From contig JBFIPX010000091.1 of the NCBI GenBank assembly GCA_041609895.1, positions 1-12,307 on the forward strand: DNA of 12,307 bases, in the 5' to 3' direction. This document shows positions 1 to 7,532 of the stretch, piece after piece (within the stretch, counting starts at the first letter, position 1; each line of letters opens with the position of its first letter). This DNA is from JAHHLP01 sp041609895. GTDB lineage: Bacteria > Bacteroidota > Rhodothermia > Rhodothermales > JABDKH01. Made by a program: the position numbers and the translations under genes. A model generated the notes under the pieces. The model was given only the letters and a program-made list of their open reading frames with translations, had not been told where the DNA came from and made no database searches.

Positions 1-209
1 CCGCCGTGGGCATCCACCAGTTCATAGGCCACCGAATCGGCTTTCGAGACGAGTTCCGGGTATTCAACGTCTGATCCCGCATCCGGTAAAGCGTTGCGAT
101 TCTGTTGGCCGCAGGCGGCCAGCTGCAGAACGACGGCAGCCGCCACAAACGTCACCGTCATTAAGCGGCCGACACGACATGCCACCCCAATCAGCGTCTG
201 GTATACCAT
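1..209 (-). CDS. Putative lipoprotein, N-terminal part only (runs off the window)
   Basis: An open frame reads leftward from an ATG at 209 to the window edge, giving 69 residues with no stop. The N-terminus has the layout of a type II signal peptide: basic residues (R12, R15), a hydrophobic run at about 17-31, then the lipobox L-A-A-C with the lipidated Cys at residue 33, followed by GQQN. The mature protein would be lipid-anchored. A second in-frame ATG at 161 would give a shorter signal peptide (Cys at residue 17), but it lacks the basic n-region. The ATG at 209 lies 7 bases beyond the ychF stop (217-219), so the two genes are probably co-transcribed. The mature part seen (about 36 residues) matches no family I know, so no function is proposed. 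Confidence 0.7.
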   Translation of the reverse strand, partial: MVYQTLIGVACRVGRLMTVTFVAAAVVLQLAACGQQNRNALPDAGSDVEYPELVSKADSVAYELVDAHG

Positions 210-216
210 CTTCCGC

Positions 217-1311
217 TCACACGTTAAATCTGAACAGGATGACGTCGCCGTCTCGCACAACGTACTCTTTTCCCTCGGAGCGCATCAGGCCCGCGTCGCG
301 CGCAGCCGCCTCCGAGCCAAGCCGATCGAAGTCGTCAAACTTGATCGTCTCGGCCCTGATGAAGCCCCTTTCAAAGTCGGTGTGGATGTTTCCGGCTGCC
401 GCGGGTGCTCTCGTGCCGCGGCGAATGGTCCACGCTCGCGCCTCCTTCGGTCCGCACGTGAAGAAGGTAATCAGGCCGAGCAGGTCATACGCGGCGTGAA
501 CGAGCCGGTCTAGCCCGGCCTCATGGAGTCCGAGCTCCTCTAGAAACGCGACCCGCTCATCTTCGTCCAGTTCGGCAATCTGAGCCTCTATCTCTGCGCA
601 CACGACGATCACGACCGCGTCTTCCTCGGCCGCGATTTCGCGGACGACGTGAACGTGCTCGTTTCCGTCCGGAAGGTCGCCTTCGCCAACATTGGCGGCA
701 TAGAGTACAGGCTTGCGCGTCAGAAGAAAGAGGCCGTCCATCCACTCCTTTTCATCCGGACGGGGGACGAACAGGCGGGCGGGCTGTCCTTCATCCAGGG
801 TCTCGAGGACGCGTCGGTAGAACTCGGCTTCGGCCGCAACGCGCTTGTCACCAGACTTGGCCGCCTTCTCGGTCCGCTCCACCCGTCGGCTGACGGATTC
901 GATGTCCTTCAACAGCAGCTCCGTTTCTATGACGTAAATATCGCGCGCCGGGTCGACTTCGCCCGCAACGTGCACGACGTTCTCGTCCTGAAAGCACCGG
1001 ACAACGTGCACAATGGCGTCAACCTCTCGAATGTGGCTGAGAAATTGATTGCCGAGGCCCTCACCTTTCGAGGCGCCTTCGACGAGTCCGGCTATATCGA
1101 CAAACTCGATGGTCGTCGGGACCTTCCGCGGCGACCCGGCCATTTCGGCAAGCCGGTCCAGGCGTTTGTCGCGTACGGGAACGACTCCTACATTCGGATC
1201 AATCGTACAAAACGGATAGTTGGCCGATTCTGCACCCGCGTCGCTCAGCGCGTTAAAGAGGGTCGACTTTCCGACGTTCGGCAGCCCGACGATTCCACAG
1301 CGTAGCGGCAT
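217..1311 (-). CDS. ychF: YchF/OLA1-family ribosome-binding GTPase/ATPase
   Basis: A 364-residue protein of the usual YchF length. It has the P-loop GLPNVGKST (9-17), the conserved NYPFCTIDPNVG stretch (31-42), a G3 motif DIAGLV (72-77) with a hydrophobic residue in place of the catalytic Gln (HAS-GTPase type), and the non-canonical G4 NVGE (207-210) that lets family members prefer ATP. The C-terminus (about 280-364) is the TGS domain, with the typical stretch around GNIHTDFERGFIRAE. Family members are cytosolic nucleotide hydrolases that bind ribosomes and are linked to translation and stress responses. The ATG at 1311 is followed at once by the P-loop region, so the start is secure; GAGAAG a few bases upstream is a fair ribosome site. 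A lipoprotein gene follows 7 bases downstream. Confidence 0.97.
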   Translation of the reverse strand: MPLRCGIVGLPNVGKSTLFNALSDAGAESANYPFCTIDPNVGVVPVRDKRLDRLAEMAGSPRKVPTTIEFVDIAGLVEGASKGEGLGNQFLSHIREVDAIVHVVRCFQDENVVHVAGEVDPARDIYVIETELLLKDIESVSRRVERTEKAAKSGDKRVAAEAEFYRRVLETLDEGQPARLFVPRPDEKEWMDGLFLLTRKPVLYAANVGEGDLPDGNEHVHVVREIAAEEDAVVIVVCAEIEAQIAELDEDERVAFLEELGLHEAGLDRLVHAAYDLLGLITFFTCGPKEARAWTIRRGTRAPAAAGNIHTDFERGFIRAETIKFDDFDRLGSEAAARDAGLMRSEGKEYVVRDGDVILFRFNV

Positions 1312-1322
1312 TAGCGCTTCTC

Positions 1323-1976
1323 ATGTGTTCTATCGATAGCAAAGTCGCCGGTAATCACCTCGTGTCCGGTTATGTTCCGTCGTGCGGACGAGGCGATGAC
1401 TGCGGGCGCGCGAATTCGCACAGGCTTGTCGGTGGCGACCACCAGAGGCTCTCGCGCCGAGCAGACGGTGCGGCACTTCTGTGGACCGTCTCGTTGCTTC
1501 TGTGCAGCGCGTTGCTGTGTCGGTCGGGATGGGCTCAAATTGCGCCGCAACCGGATATCATTCAGGTGGGCGGAGCGGTCTTACCCGGAATCGGTTTTCA
1601 GATCGGCTACGTGGACGCAGGGCCTGCATTTACCCGGGAGGCGTTCGCGTACGTGGATCTCGCTCCCAGATTCGGGTCTGATAACGAGGAGCTCCAGGTC
1701 TCGGCTGGTTTGGGGGCAGGCATCCGCGTCATTGGAACGCTGGAGACGCTTGCTCTCATCACCCCTCGCGTCTGGGACTTTCACCTCGGCTTTCGGTTTG
1801 GCCCCGGACTCAACTTCGCCGCGGAGGAAACCCGCAGCGACAAAAACCAACGGTTCTCTCTATTTCTTGAGCCTTTTGGCCGGTTTACGGTTGTGCCAAA
1901 GGGTGAGCAGATCTACTTCCTGGAAGGCGGAATCAACAGGCCGTACGTGCGCTTGGGAGTTTGGTTGCCCATCTGA
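1323..1976 (+). CDS. Small outer-membrane beta-barrel-like protein (hypothetical)
   Basis: The frame encodes up to 217 residues. Residues about 50-71 form a Sec signal peptide (hydrophobic core WTVSLLLCSALLC, cleavage likely after GWA before QIAP). About 146 mature residues follow, with alternating polar/hydrophobic and aromatic/glycine strands (for example the segment around FHLGFRFGPGLNF and the C-terminal VRLGVWLPI). That pattern suggests a small outer-membrane barrel, but I cannot name a family. The start is doubtful. The ATG at 1323 leaves about 45 unlikely residues before the signal peptide and is only 11 bases from the divergent ychF start. The true start may be further in, such as GTG 1362 or a rarer codon near 1479-1494. 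No clear ribosome site marks any of them. Its 3' end faces the PAS gene, with a strong hairpin between. Confidence 0.65.
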   Translation: MCSIDSKVAGNHLVSGYVPSCGRGDDCGRANSHRLVGGDHQRLSRRADGAALLWTVSLLLCSALLCRSGWAQIAPQPDIIQVGGAVLPGIGFQIGYVDAGPAFTREAFAYVDLAPRFGSDNEELQVSAGLGAGIRVIGTLETLALITPRVWDFHLGFRFGPGLNFAAEETRSDKNQRFSLFLEPFGRFTVVPKGEQIYFLEGGINRPYVRLGVWLPI

Positions 1977-1988
1977 ACGTACACGCCG

Positions 1989-2008
1989 CGGTACGAGGTA
2001 TCGTACCG
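1989..2008. terminator. Perfect 8-bp hairpin between convergent genes
   Basis: The arms CGGTACGA (1989-1996) and TCGTACCG (2001-2008) are exact inverse complements around a 4-base loop GGTA. The hairpin sits 12 bases after the stop of the plus-strand barrel gene and 31 bases from the stop of the minus-strand PAS gene, where a two-way terminator would be expected. No T-run follows on either strand, so it is not a textbook intrinsic terminator. It could instead be an mRNA 3'-end stabiliser. Confidence 0.5.
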
Positions 2009-2039
2009 TCGGAGAGTGAAGGGCCGGTCGCTGTGGTCT

Positions 2040-2498
2040 CTAGCCTTTGTCCTCTTTCTCTCGCTGCTTCTTGACGAGTTCCTCGACCTGCTTCCTGACG
2101 GTAACGTTCTCGAACACCACGCCGACGCAATCATGCGGAATGGGGAACGCCTTGACTGCGTAGTATCCGGTGGCCACATTCGGATCGCCGGCGTATTCAA
2201 AACTCCCCAGTTCCGACGAACGCTTCGTGCGCACGACGTCCGCGTAAACCGGAGGGATGTACGAGCCTTCGAGGCCGGGGAAAGCGTCGATGATGCGCTT
2301 GCCGACCAGCTTCGTCAGATCGGCATCGGTGTACTCGGATGCTGCTTTGTTTGCGTAAACGAGGCGCAAGCTATGCGGATCGTCAAGATCCTCCATGTGG
2401 AAGATCACAAGACCTACTACGAGCTCTGCGAAAACGGCCTTGATCCAGCCCACCATCTCGTCGATGGTTGATGGGCCAACGGAATTTGGTACTTCCAT
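2040..2498 (-). CDS. Single-domain PAS sensor protein
   Basis: A 152-residue protein consisting essentially of one PAS fold (about 25-130). The family pattern is visible in LRLVYANKAASEYT, followed by LVGKRIIDAFPG and, after a loop, the closing strands YYAVKAFPIPHDCVGVVFENVTVRKQ. PAS domains bind small ligands or cofactors, or mediate dimers, in signalling. A charged helix (about 132-152, rich in K and E) follows; in larger proteins such a linker would lead into a kinase or cyclase domain, but here the protein stops. It may act as a free-standing sensor/adaptor or be an eroded remnant. The start at 2498 is well supported: GGAGG stands about 6 bases upstream. The 125 bp to the next minus-strand gene contain a GTTCGGC/GCCGGAC stem-loop (2531-2549) and no convincing promoter. 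No partner kinase is nearby. Confidence 0.85.
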   Translation of the reverse strand: MEVPNSVGPSTIDEMVGWIKAVFAELVVGLVIFHMEDLDDPHSLRLVYANKAASEYTDADLTKLVGKRIIDAFPGLEGSYIPPVYADVVRTKRSSELGSFEYAGDPNVATGYYAVKAFPIPHDCVGVVFENVTVRKQVEELVKKQREKEDKG

Positions 2499-2623
2499 GG
2501 CTTACCTCCAGAGGAATTGTTCCGGGAGGCGTTCGGCGCGCAGCCGGACGTCAAGCAGGGGCTCTTGCTAGATAGACAATCGGGGCGATCCGCACAAGTG
2601 CTGACGGGTGCCGGCCTGAACCG

Positions 2624-3283
2624 TCACCAATCGACATTCCGAACTGTGACGAACTCACGTTCCGGCAACCTGACGGCAGTAAGCTTGCCGAGGAGCGGGT
2701 TGAAGCGGTAGACACATCCGGTGTCGATGTTGATAAGCTGCGGCCGGTCGATGGGTTTGGGGACGGGTGTATGACCGCATACGATCGGCTTCTCCCACGC
2801 GTATTCGTCCACGTTGAGGTGACCACGCTCCCACAGGAACACTTCCGGTTCAACGTGCTCCAGGTTTTCCTTGATGGTCATGAAGGGCTTTATGCCGGCG
2901 TGAACGAAGAAGAAGTCGTCGGTTTCGTAGAAGTACTTCGTATCCCGTACAAACTGCACATGGTCGTCCGGAAATCCATCTCCCTTGAGACCGTTGAAGT
3001 AGCTGCCAAGTGTCTCGCGCCCTCCGTTCATGGACCAGATCTCATCGAGGCCCGCGTCGATGTAGTCGATAAACATCGATTCGTGGTTGCCCCTCAGAAA
3101 GGTACACTGGTAGTCGTCGCTCACTTCCAACAGCAAGTCGATGACGCCCTTCGAGTCAGGTCCGCGATCCACGTAGTCGCCAACGAACACCAGATGGCTG
3201 TCGGCGGTGAGTTCGAGGCGTTCCAAAAGCCGCTCAAGCGTCTTGAGGCACCCGTGCACGTCGCCGATTGCGATCAAACCCAT
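2624..3283 (-). CDS. PPP-type metallophosphatase (serine/threonine protein phosphatase-like)
   Basis: A 219-residue calcineurin-like phosphoesterase with all signatures of the PPP family in order: GDVHG (7-11), GDYVDRG (35-41), GNHE (65-68), HAG (128-130) and GHTP (170-173). These supply the dinuclear metal ligands D8, H10, D36, N66, H128 and H171 and the catalytic His67. Relatives include bacterial PrpA/PrpB-like protein phosphatases and ApaH-like Ap4A hydrolases. The length near 220 and the DTGCVYRFNPLLGKLTAVRLP ending fit the small protein-phosphatase or generic metallophosphoesterase group; the substrate cannot be told from sequence. It lies 8 bases after the nusB stop and is probably co-transcribed with it. 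The ribosome site is weak, so translation may depend on coupling. Confidence 0.92.
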   Translation of the reverse strand: MGLIAIGDVHGCLKTLERLLERLELTADSHLVFVGDYVDRGPDSKGVIDLLLEVSDDYQCTFLRGNHESMFIDYIDAGLDEIWSMNGGRETLGSYFNGLKGDGFPDDHVQFVRDTKYFYETDDFFFVHAGIKPFMTIKENLEHVEPEVFLWERGHLNVDEYAWEKPIVCGHTPVPKPIDRPQLINIDTGCVYRFNPLLGKLTAVRLPEREFVTVRNVDW

Positions 3284-3291
3284 CTTGGAGA

Positions 3292-3792
3292 CTAGTCTGG
3301 GGGATCCTGAGTAGAGGAAACGGCTCGTTTTGCGACGGAGTCCATACCTACGAGACCGCGACCCTCCTTCTTCAACAGGCCCTCATCGTGCAGGTGAACA
3401 AGGACGGCGTCGAGTATCCCGTTCACGAATTTGCCGCTGTTCTCCGTGCTGTACTTCTTGGCGATTTCGATCGCCTCGTTGATCGACACCTTTGGAGGAA
3501 TGTCCGGGAAGGAGAGCATCTCACAGATGGCCATCCTGAGAAGCAGTCGGTCTATCAATGCGATCCGCGAGAACTCCCAGTTTTCAGCGTACTTCGTGAT
3601 AATATTATCGGAAGCGTCCTCCGAATCGAGGCATCGAAGAAACAGTCGCTCGGCAAACTCGAGGGTCGCAGTATCGTCCTCGAAGCCGGGTCTGATAATG
3701 TGGCGCGTAATGTGCTCCGCGGGCCCGCCGCCCTGCTCGAACGCGTACAGGGATTTCATGACTCGCTCCCGAGCCTCCCGTCGACTACTCAT
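3292..3792 (-). CDS. nusB: Transcription antitermination factor NusB
   Basis: A 166-residue, mostly helical protein. It starts with the typical basic N-terminus SSRREARERVMKSLYAFEQ. It carries the conserved NusB C-terminal half: SRIALIDRLLLRMAICEML (about 75-93), then IPPKVSINEAIEIAKKYSTENSGKFVNGILDAV. NusB pairs with NusE (ribosomal protein S10) to bind boxA RNA and support antitermination of rRNA transcription. About 30 residues after the conserved core look unstructured. Upstream lies a 259-bp gap shared with comEC on the other strand. A weak sigma70-like pair on the minus strand (TTGGAA at 3895-3900, TATCCT at 3872-3877, 17-bp spacer) could drive nusB but matches the consensus only 4/6 in each box. 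The phosphatase gene follows 8 bases downstream. Confidence 0.96.
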   Translation of the reverse strand: MSSRREARERVMKSLYAFEQGGGPAEHITRHIIRPGFEDDTATLEFAERLFLRCLDSEDASDNIITKYAENWEFSRIALIDRLLLRMAICEMLSFPDIPPKVSINEAIEIAKKYSTENSGKFVNGILDAVLVHLHDEGLLKKEGRGLVGMDSVAKRAVSSTQDPPD

Positions 3793-4051
3793 GTCCTACA
3801 GCACGATTTGAATGAACAGCAGCGATGGCGCCGAATGTGTGGGCCTGGTTGGTAGTAAATACAGGCGGAAAAGGATAGTACACCCCCTGCTCTATTCCAA
3901 GTGAGTTTCGAGCGAATGGAACCCTCGCCGTCCGCGGGGTTGCCGCGCGCGAAAACACATCCTGGAGAACATCGATGCACAGGGGTTATGCTGACTTGCG
4001 ACGCAGTGTCCTTGTAAGACCTCAATCCGCGTCTTCGATTCTTCAAGCTCG

Positions 4052-6484
4052 ATGCGTACACCTGCTTTTCGGTTTGCTGCAGGCCTGGCGATCGGGATCC
4101 TAATTGCCGACGCGGTACCCGGTCCAAGAGAAACATTGGCGGTGTTTGGTGGCGCCTCGGGTACTGCCGTTGTCGCACTCGTTCTTGTCGCATGGTCCCG
4201 GCGCGCGAGCATCGGTCTAGGCGGACCGTCGAGGCTGGTCGCTTCAATGACCCTGGCGATGGTGTGCGGCGTCTGCGGTTACTCGCGAGTCGTGGATCGA
4301 GGCTCAAGCTCGTGGAGCGATTTGGTGCAAGATGATGAAGAGCTTGAAATCGTGGGCCGGATCGTCCGCGTTTCAGAAAGCGCGTTGGGCCGCAGATACA
4401 CCGCTGATCGTCTGGTTGCGCTTCCTCAACGCCAAGTTCTGAATGGAAGGCTGCTTATCTACGAGGTGGGAAGCGCGGAGAACGATGTGCAGGTCGGTTC
4501 GCGCGTATCGGTGCTCTGCACGCCCCGCGCGCTGCCACGGCGACGAAATCCCAACGACTTCGACTATGGCGCGTACCTCAGGCGCAGAGGCTTCAAAGCG
4601 ATTGCATACGTGGAGCATGGCAGCGTGCACGCCGTCGATCTGTCCCCGACCGGAGAATGGGTCGGGCGACTTCGTCAGTCGATTCGCGATAGTATCCACG
4701 ACGGGGTTGCGGATCCGGAGGCACGAGCCATACTTGTTGCGTTGATGCTCGGGGAGCGTTCCGGAATAAGCTCAGAGCTTCGCGACGATTTCGTTGGCGC
4801 GGGCCTGGTGCATTTGCTCGCCGTTTCGGGGCTCCACGTCATGGTCGTCGGCTTCGTCTTCTTCAATATCGCCGGACCGTTGCTACGGCGATGCCGACTC
4901 ACGTGGTCTAAGGTAGAGTTTGTCCGCGTGTCGATCACGCTGCTGCTGCTCCTGACGTACATGCACCTCGCCGGAAGACCGGATTCCGTCGTCCGGGCCG
5001 TGGTCATGGCGAGCATTCTTATCATCGCTCCCCTCGTTCGCCGAAATTCGGGATCGCTCAACTCGCTGTGGGTCGCTGCGGCGGTCATCCTGAGTTTCTC
5101 GCCGTGGTCCTTGTTCGAACCAGGTTTTCAACTCTCGGTCAGCGCGGTAGCGGGCATTCTGACCTTCAACCCGCTTATGAAATACTCGAGACCGTTCCGG
5201 CGTCTCTCGGCTATCGCGGGTAAGAGCGTCGCGTCGAACGTGACGGTGACAGCATCCGCAACCGTCGGCGTGACACCGGTATTACTACATCACTTCGGCG
5301 AGGTGTCGCTCGCCGGGCTGTTACTCAACATATCTTCCGTTCCTTTGACTGCCGTTTCTCTCGTCTCGGGCGTCCTGGCCGCCGTACTTACCAGTGCCCC
5401 AGCGGCTGTGGACGTCGTAGCAATGTTCTATAGCCGGGCAGCCCAAACGAGTCTGCAGATGGTGATCGAAACAGCGAGGCTCGGGAGTGAACACCTGGGT
5501 ATGTTATCCATTCGGGCATTCCCGAACGCACCGATGCTTGTTGCGGCGGGAGTTGCAACGTGGGCGCTCTCCAGGCGGGCAGAATCCGGTCGATGGCGCC
5601 TTCTCGCTGCGGCCGCTGTCTGTGTCGTCGTTAGTCAGGCAGACCACCTTCACGCGCACTTACTGCAGGAAACCGATGTCATCTTCTTCGATGTCGGTCA
5701 GGGCGATGCAGCATTAGTGCGAACCGCTTCAGGCCGAACGATGCTGGTGGACGCCGGGGATAGCCGGCACGGCGTGACCCCTGCGGAAAGATCGATTGTG
5801 CCACACCTCCGCCGGCTGAATGCCAGGAAGCTCGACCTGGCGATCCTGTCGCATGCGCATGCCGATCATATCGGCGGCGTGCCCGAACTATTGGAACACA
5901 CAAAAATCGGCCGTATCGCCATGACCGAAACGCCGTCGCGATCGCGTGTTCTCACACGAATCCTACGCCTTGCGGACAGCACGCGAACACCAGTAACGTA
6001 CGTTGAGACGGGCGATACACTGTTCCTCGACGCATCAGTGACGATTCAGGTGCTCTGGCCGAAGGGGAAAAACATCGCGGGAGTGTCCGAGAACGACCGG
6101 TCGCTTGTTCTCCGGGTACAGGCTCCTGGCGGGACAGTACTTTTCACCGGAGATGTTGAGCGGCTCGCTGAATCCGAGCTCGTCGCCGACTTTCGAAGCG
6201 TGCTACCAGCGGAATTAGTTAAGGTACCTCACCACGGATCGCGCACGAGCAGTACCACCCCGATGTTGAACGCTGTCGGAAGGTCAATATTGCGACACCG
6301 GTTTGCGATCGTGAGTGTAGGAAAGCGAAACCGGTACGGCCTACCTGATGAAGAGGTGATATCCGCCTGGAATAGTCGCGGTTACGAGGTTGTATCGACT
6401 GCCGTGAATGGTGCCGTCTGGTTTAAGATGGGTAGGCACGGCACGCGGATGCATCGCTGGTCGAAACGCCGACCAAAGTTATGA
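4052..6484 (+). CDS. comEC: ComEC/Rec2-family DNA internalisation channel
   Basis: An 810-residue inner-membrane protein with the full three-part ComEC layout. The N-terminus has membrane segments followed by an OB-fold-like DUF4131 region (about 25-190). The central Competence domain (about 215-490) has many membrane helices and the hallmark around LLAVSGLHVMVVGF. The C-terminal metallo-beta-lactamase-like domain (about 541-795) starts at DVIFFDVGQGDAALV and has the metal motif H601-x-H603-x-D605-H606-IGG and a later HHGSRTSS (727-734). ComEC is the channel that takes single-stranded DNA across the inner membrane during natural transformation; the lactamase-like domain is proposed to degrade the non-transported strand. 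All key residues are present, so the gene looks functional. No other competence gene is in the window. The last six bases overlap the end of the convergent stress-protein gene. Confidence 0.97.
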   Translation: MRTPAFRFAAGLAIGILIADAVPGPRETLAVFGGASGTAVVALVLVAWSRRASIGLGGPSRLVASMTLAMVCGVCGYSRVVDRGSSSWSDLVQDDEELEIVGRIVRVSESALGRRYTADRLVALPQRQVLNGRLLIYEVGSAENDVQVGSRVSVLCTPRALPRRRNPNDFDYGAYLRRRGFKAIAYVEHGSVHAVDLSPTGEWVGRLRQSIRDSIHDGVADPEARAILVALMLGERSGISSELRDDFVGAGLVHLLAVSGLHVMVVGFVFFNIAGPLLRRCRLTWSKVEFVRVSITLLLLLTYMHLAGRPDSVVRAVVMASILIIAPLVRRNSGSLNSLWVAAAVILSFSPWSLFEPGFQLSVSAVAGILTFNPLMKYSRPFRRLSAIAGKSVASNVTVTASATVGVTPVLLHHFGEVSLAGLLLNISSVPLTAVSLVSGVLAAVLTSAPAAVDVVAMFYSRAAQTSLQMVIETARLGSEHLGMLSIRAFPNAPMLVAAGVATWALSRRAESGRWRLLAAAAVCVVVSQADHLHAHLLQETDVIFFDVGQGDAALVRTASGRTMLVDAGDSRHGVTPAERSIVPHLRRLNARKLDLAILSHAHADHIGGVPELLEHTKIGRIAMTETPSRSRVLTRILRLADSTRTPVTYVETGDTLFLDASVTIQVLWPKGKNIAGVSENDRSLVLRVQAPGGTVLFTGDVERLAESELVADFRSVLPAELVKVPHHGSRTSSTTPMLNAVGRSILRHRFAIVSVGKRNRYGLPDEEVISAWNSRGYEVVSTAVNGAVWFKMGRHGTRMHRWSKRRPKL

Positions 6485-7318
6485 ATCAACAAATACCGGG
6501 ATCGGCATCTCCCCGATCAGTCTATTCGTAGTCGATCCGAAGGTGATGCGTTTGATCGCCGAAATCGAATGCGCGCCTGCCACCAAGAGCGATGCGTCGC
6601 TTTCAGTGGCGTACTTCACAAGTAAGTCCGCCGTCTTGTCACCGTTGATAGCGCTTGTCTTGACTTGAAGGGAATGCGCTTTGAGGAAGTCACTTACGAG
6701 TCGAAGCGTCAGGTCAGCCTCGGTGCTGTCTTTGGAGTAAACACTAACGACCTCCACAGTTATGTCGTCTCCGAAAGGCATGTAGTGGACGAATTGTTTC
6801 AGGGCTCTCGCTGCGGCATTGCTGCCATCATACGCAACGAGGATCTTCGAGATGGAGCTGTAGGAGTTGCCCACGACGAGAGTCGGACCAACGGTGTTTT
6901 TCACCACGCGCGCCAGCGTGTTGGTCGTCTTGTCAGGATGCCCGTAGAAGAAGTGGGGATCCTTCCCGATCACGAGGAGATCGTGGTACTTCATGTCCTC
7001 CACAATCCTTTGAAAGGGTACACCTTCCTCGACTACCTCGACGTGATCGACGCCGGATCCTTCCATCGCGGCTTCGTATTTCTCGAGGAGTTCCCGGGCC
7101 TTAGCGCGCGTTTCCGTGGTCAACTGTTCCCGTAGCTTCTCGGCGTAGTAGAAGCTGCCTATGCCGCCGCCCTTCGTTCCGGCTTCAATTTGACCCAGAT
7201 CAACCACCGCCAGGCCGGTAACCGATGAATTATAACGCTGAGCAATATCAGTGGCGTAACGGGTCGCGACCGCTGTGTCCGAATCCGGGTCCAACGCTAC
7301 GAGAATTTTCTTAATCAT
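6479..7318 (-). CDS. Tandem universal stress protein (two UspA domains)
   Basis: A 279-residue protein made of two Usp domains (about 1-150 and 157-279). Each opens with the typical strand, IKKILVALD and SKILVAYDGS. Domain 2 ends with a version of the nucleotide-binding motif: G248-AHS, a 9-residue spacer, then G261-ST, with Ser where the second Gly is usual. Domain 1 has only a loose match (around IGKDPHFFYG), so ATP binding, if any, is more likely in domain 2. Usp proteins are soluble dimers or tandem pseudo-dimers involved in stress survival; the exact role varies. Its stop overlaps comEC by six bases on opposite strands. Upstream lie a Bacteroidota-like promoter candidate and the probable replication origin. 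Confidence 0.95.
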   Translation of the reverse strand: MIKKILVALDPDSDTAVATRYATDIAQRYNSSVTGLAVVDLGQIEAGTKGGGIGSFYYAEKLREQLTTETRAKARELLEKYEAAMEGSGVDHVEVVEEGVPFQRIVEDMKYHDLLVIGKDPHFFYGHPDKTTNTLARVVKNTVGPTLVVGNSYSSISKILVAYDGSNAAARALKQFVHYMPFGDDITVEVVSVYSKDSTEADLTLRLVSDFLKAHSLQVKTSAINGDKTADLLVKYATESDASLLVAGAHSISAIKRITFGSTTNRLIGEMPIPVFVDS

Positions 7319-7351
7319 GACTACTGTCTTAGGCTTCGGGCATCACGCCGT

Positions 7352-7382
7352 AAAAGGTAATCACGGAATGACTCTGCACAAA
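7352..7382 (-). promoter_or_regulatory. Candidate Bacteroidota-type promoter for the stress-protein gene
   Basis: Read on the minus strand, TTTG (7382-7379) is followed after exactly 19 bases by TACCTTTT (7359-7352). The known Bacteroidota promoter pattern is TTTG at -33, 19-21 bases, then TAnnTTTG at -7, so only the last base of the -7 element differs. The distance to the ATG at 7318 allows a leader of roughly 25-30 bases. This is a pattern match only. If the organism is not of this lineage it loses meaning. Confidence 0.4.
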
Positions 7383-7430
7383 GAAGAACGGGAGGCAGAG
7401 GAGGTTAGACACGCTCACATGTTTCGAACG

Positions 7431-7470
7431 TGTATCTATTCATAATTAAATAAAATGATTTATAGAGTGT
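7431..7470. other. AT-rich DNA unwinding element candidate
   Basis: This is the most AT-rich stretch in the window, including ATAATTAAATAAAATGATTT (7442-7461). It contrasts with the G+C-rich surroundings and lies directly beside the trio-like triplets and DnaA boxes, where the duplex would be opened. Confidence 0.7.
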
Positions 7471-7483
7471 AGGAGTAATAGGG
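7467..7483 (+). other. DnaA-trio-like triplet run
   Basis: Triplets in one phase read GTG-TAG-GAG-TAA-TAG (7467-7481), followed by GG, a degenerate box (TGTGGTGGA, 7484-7492) and the box AGTGGATAA. The published DnaA-trio pattern is repeated 5'-TAG/TAA-like triplets next to a G+C-rich spacer and a DnaA box. Four consecutive triplets (TAG, GAG, TAA, TAG) fit. The strand that binds the DnaA filament would be the plus strand here. Confidence 0.6.
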
Positions 7484-7494
7484 TGTGGTGGAAC

Positions 7495-7503
7495 AGTGGA
7501 TAA
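7495..7503 (-). other. DnaA box, one mismatch
   Basis: The minus-strand reading is TTATCCACT against the consensus TTATNCACA; only the last base differs. It is the nearest good box to the trio-like run and so the likely anchor for filament growth into the unwinding element. Confidence 0.65.
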
Positions 7504-7532
7504 AGGGGTTATTCAACAAACTCATGACAACC

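Noticed and set aside
649..1305. 218-residue plus-strand open frame
   Set aside because: It lies antisense within ychF, whose minus-strand product has every family motif; the plus frame shows no domain.
1372..2019. 215-residue plus-strand frame overlapping the barrel gene
   Set aside because: It is rich in Arg and Ser with no signal peptide or strand pattern; the alternative frame gives a signal peptide and barrel-like strands.
2771..3295. 174-residue plus-strand frame
   Set aside because: Antisense to the PPP phosphatase, which carries all catalytic motifs.
3268..3855. 195-residue plus-strand frame
   Set aside because: Antisense to nusB, with no recognisable domain.
3789..4307. 172-residue minus-strand frame upstream of nusB
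   Set aside because: It overlaps the comEC start antisense, has an Arg/Ser/Pro-rich shadow composition and no motif.
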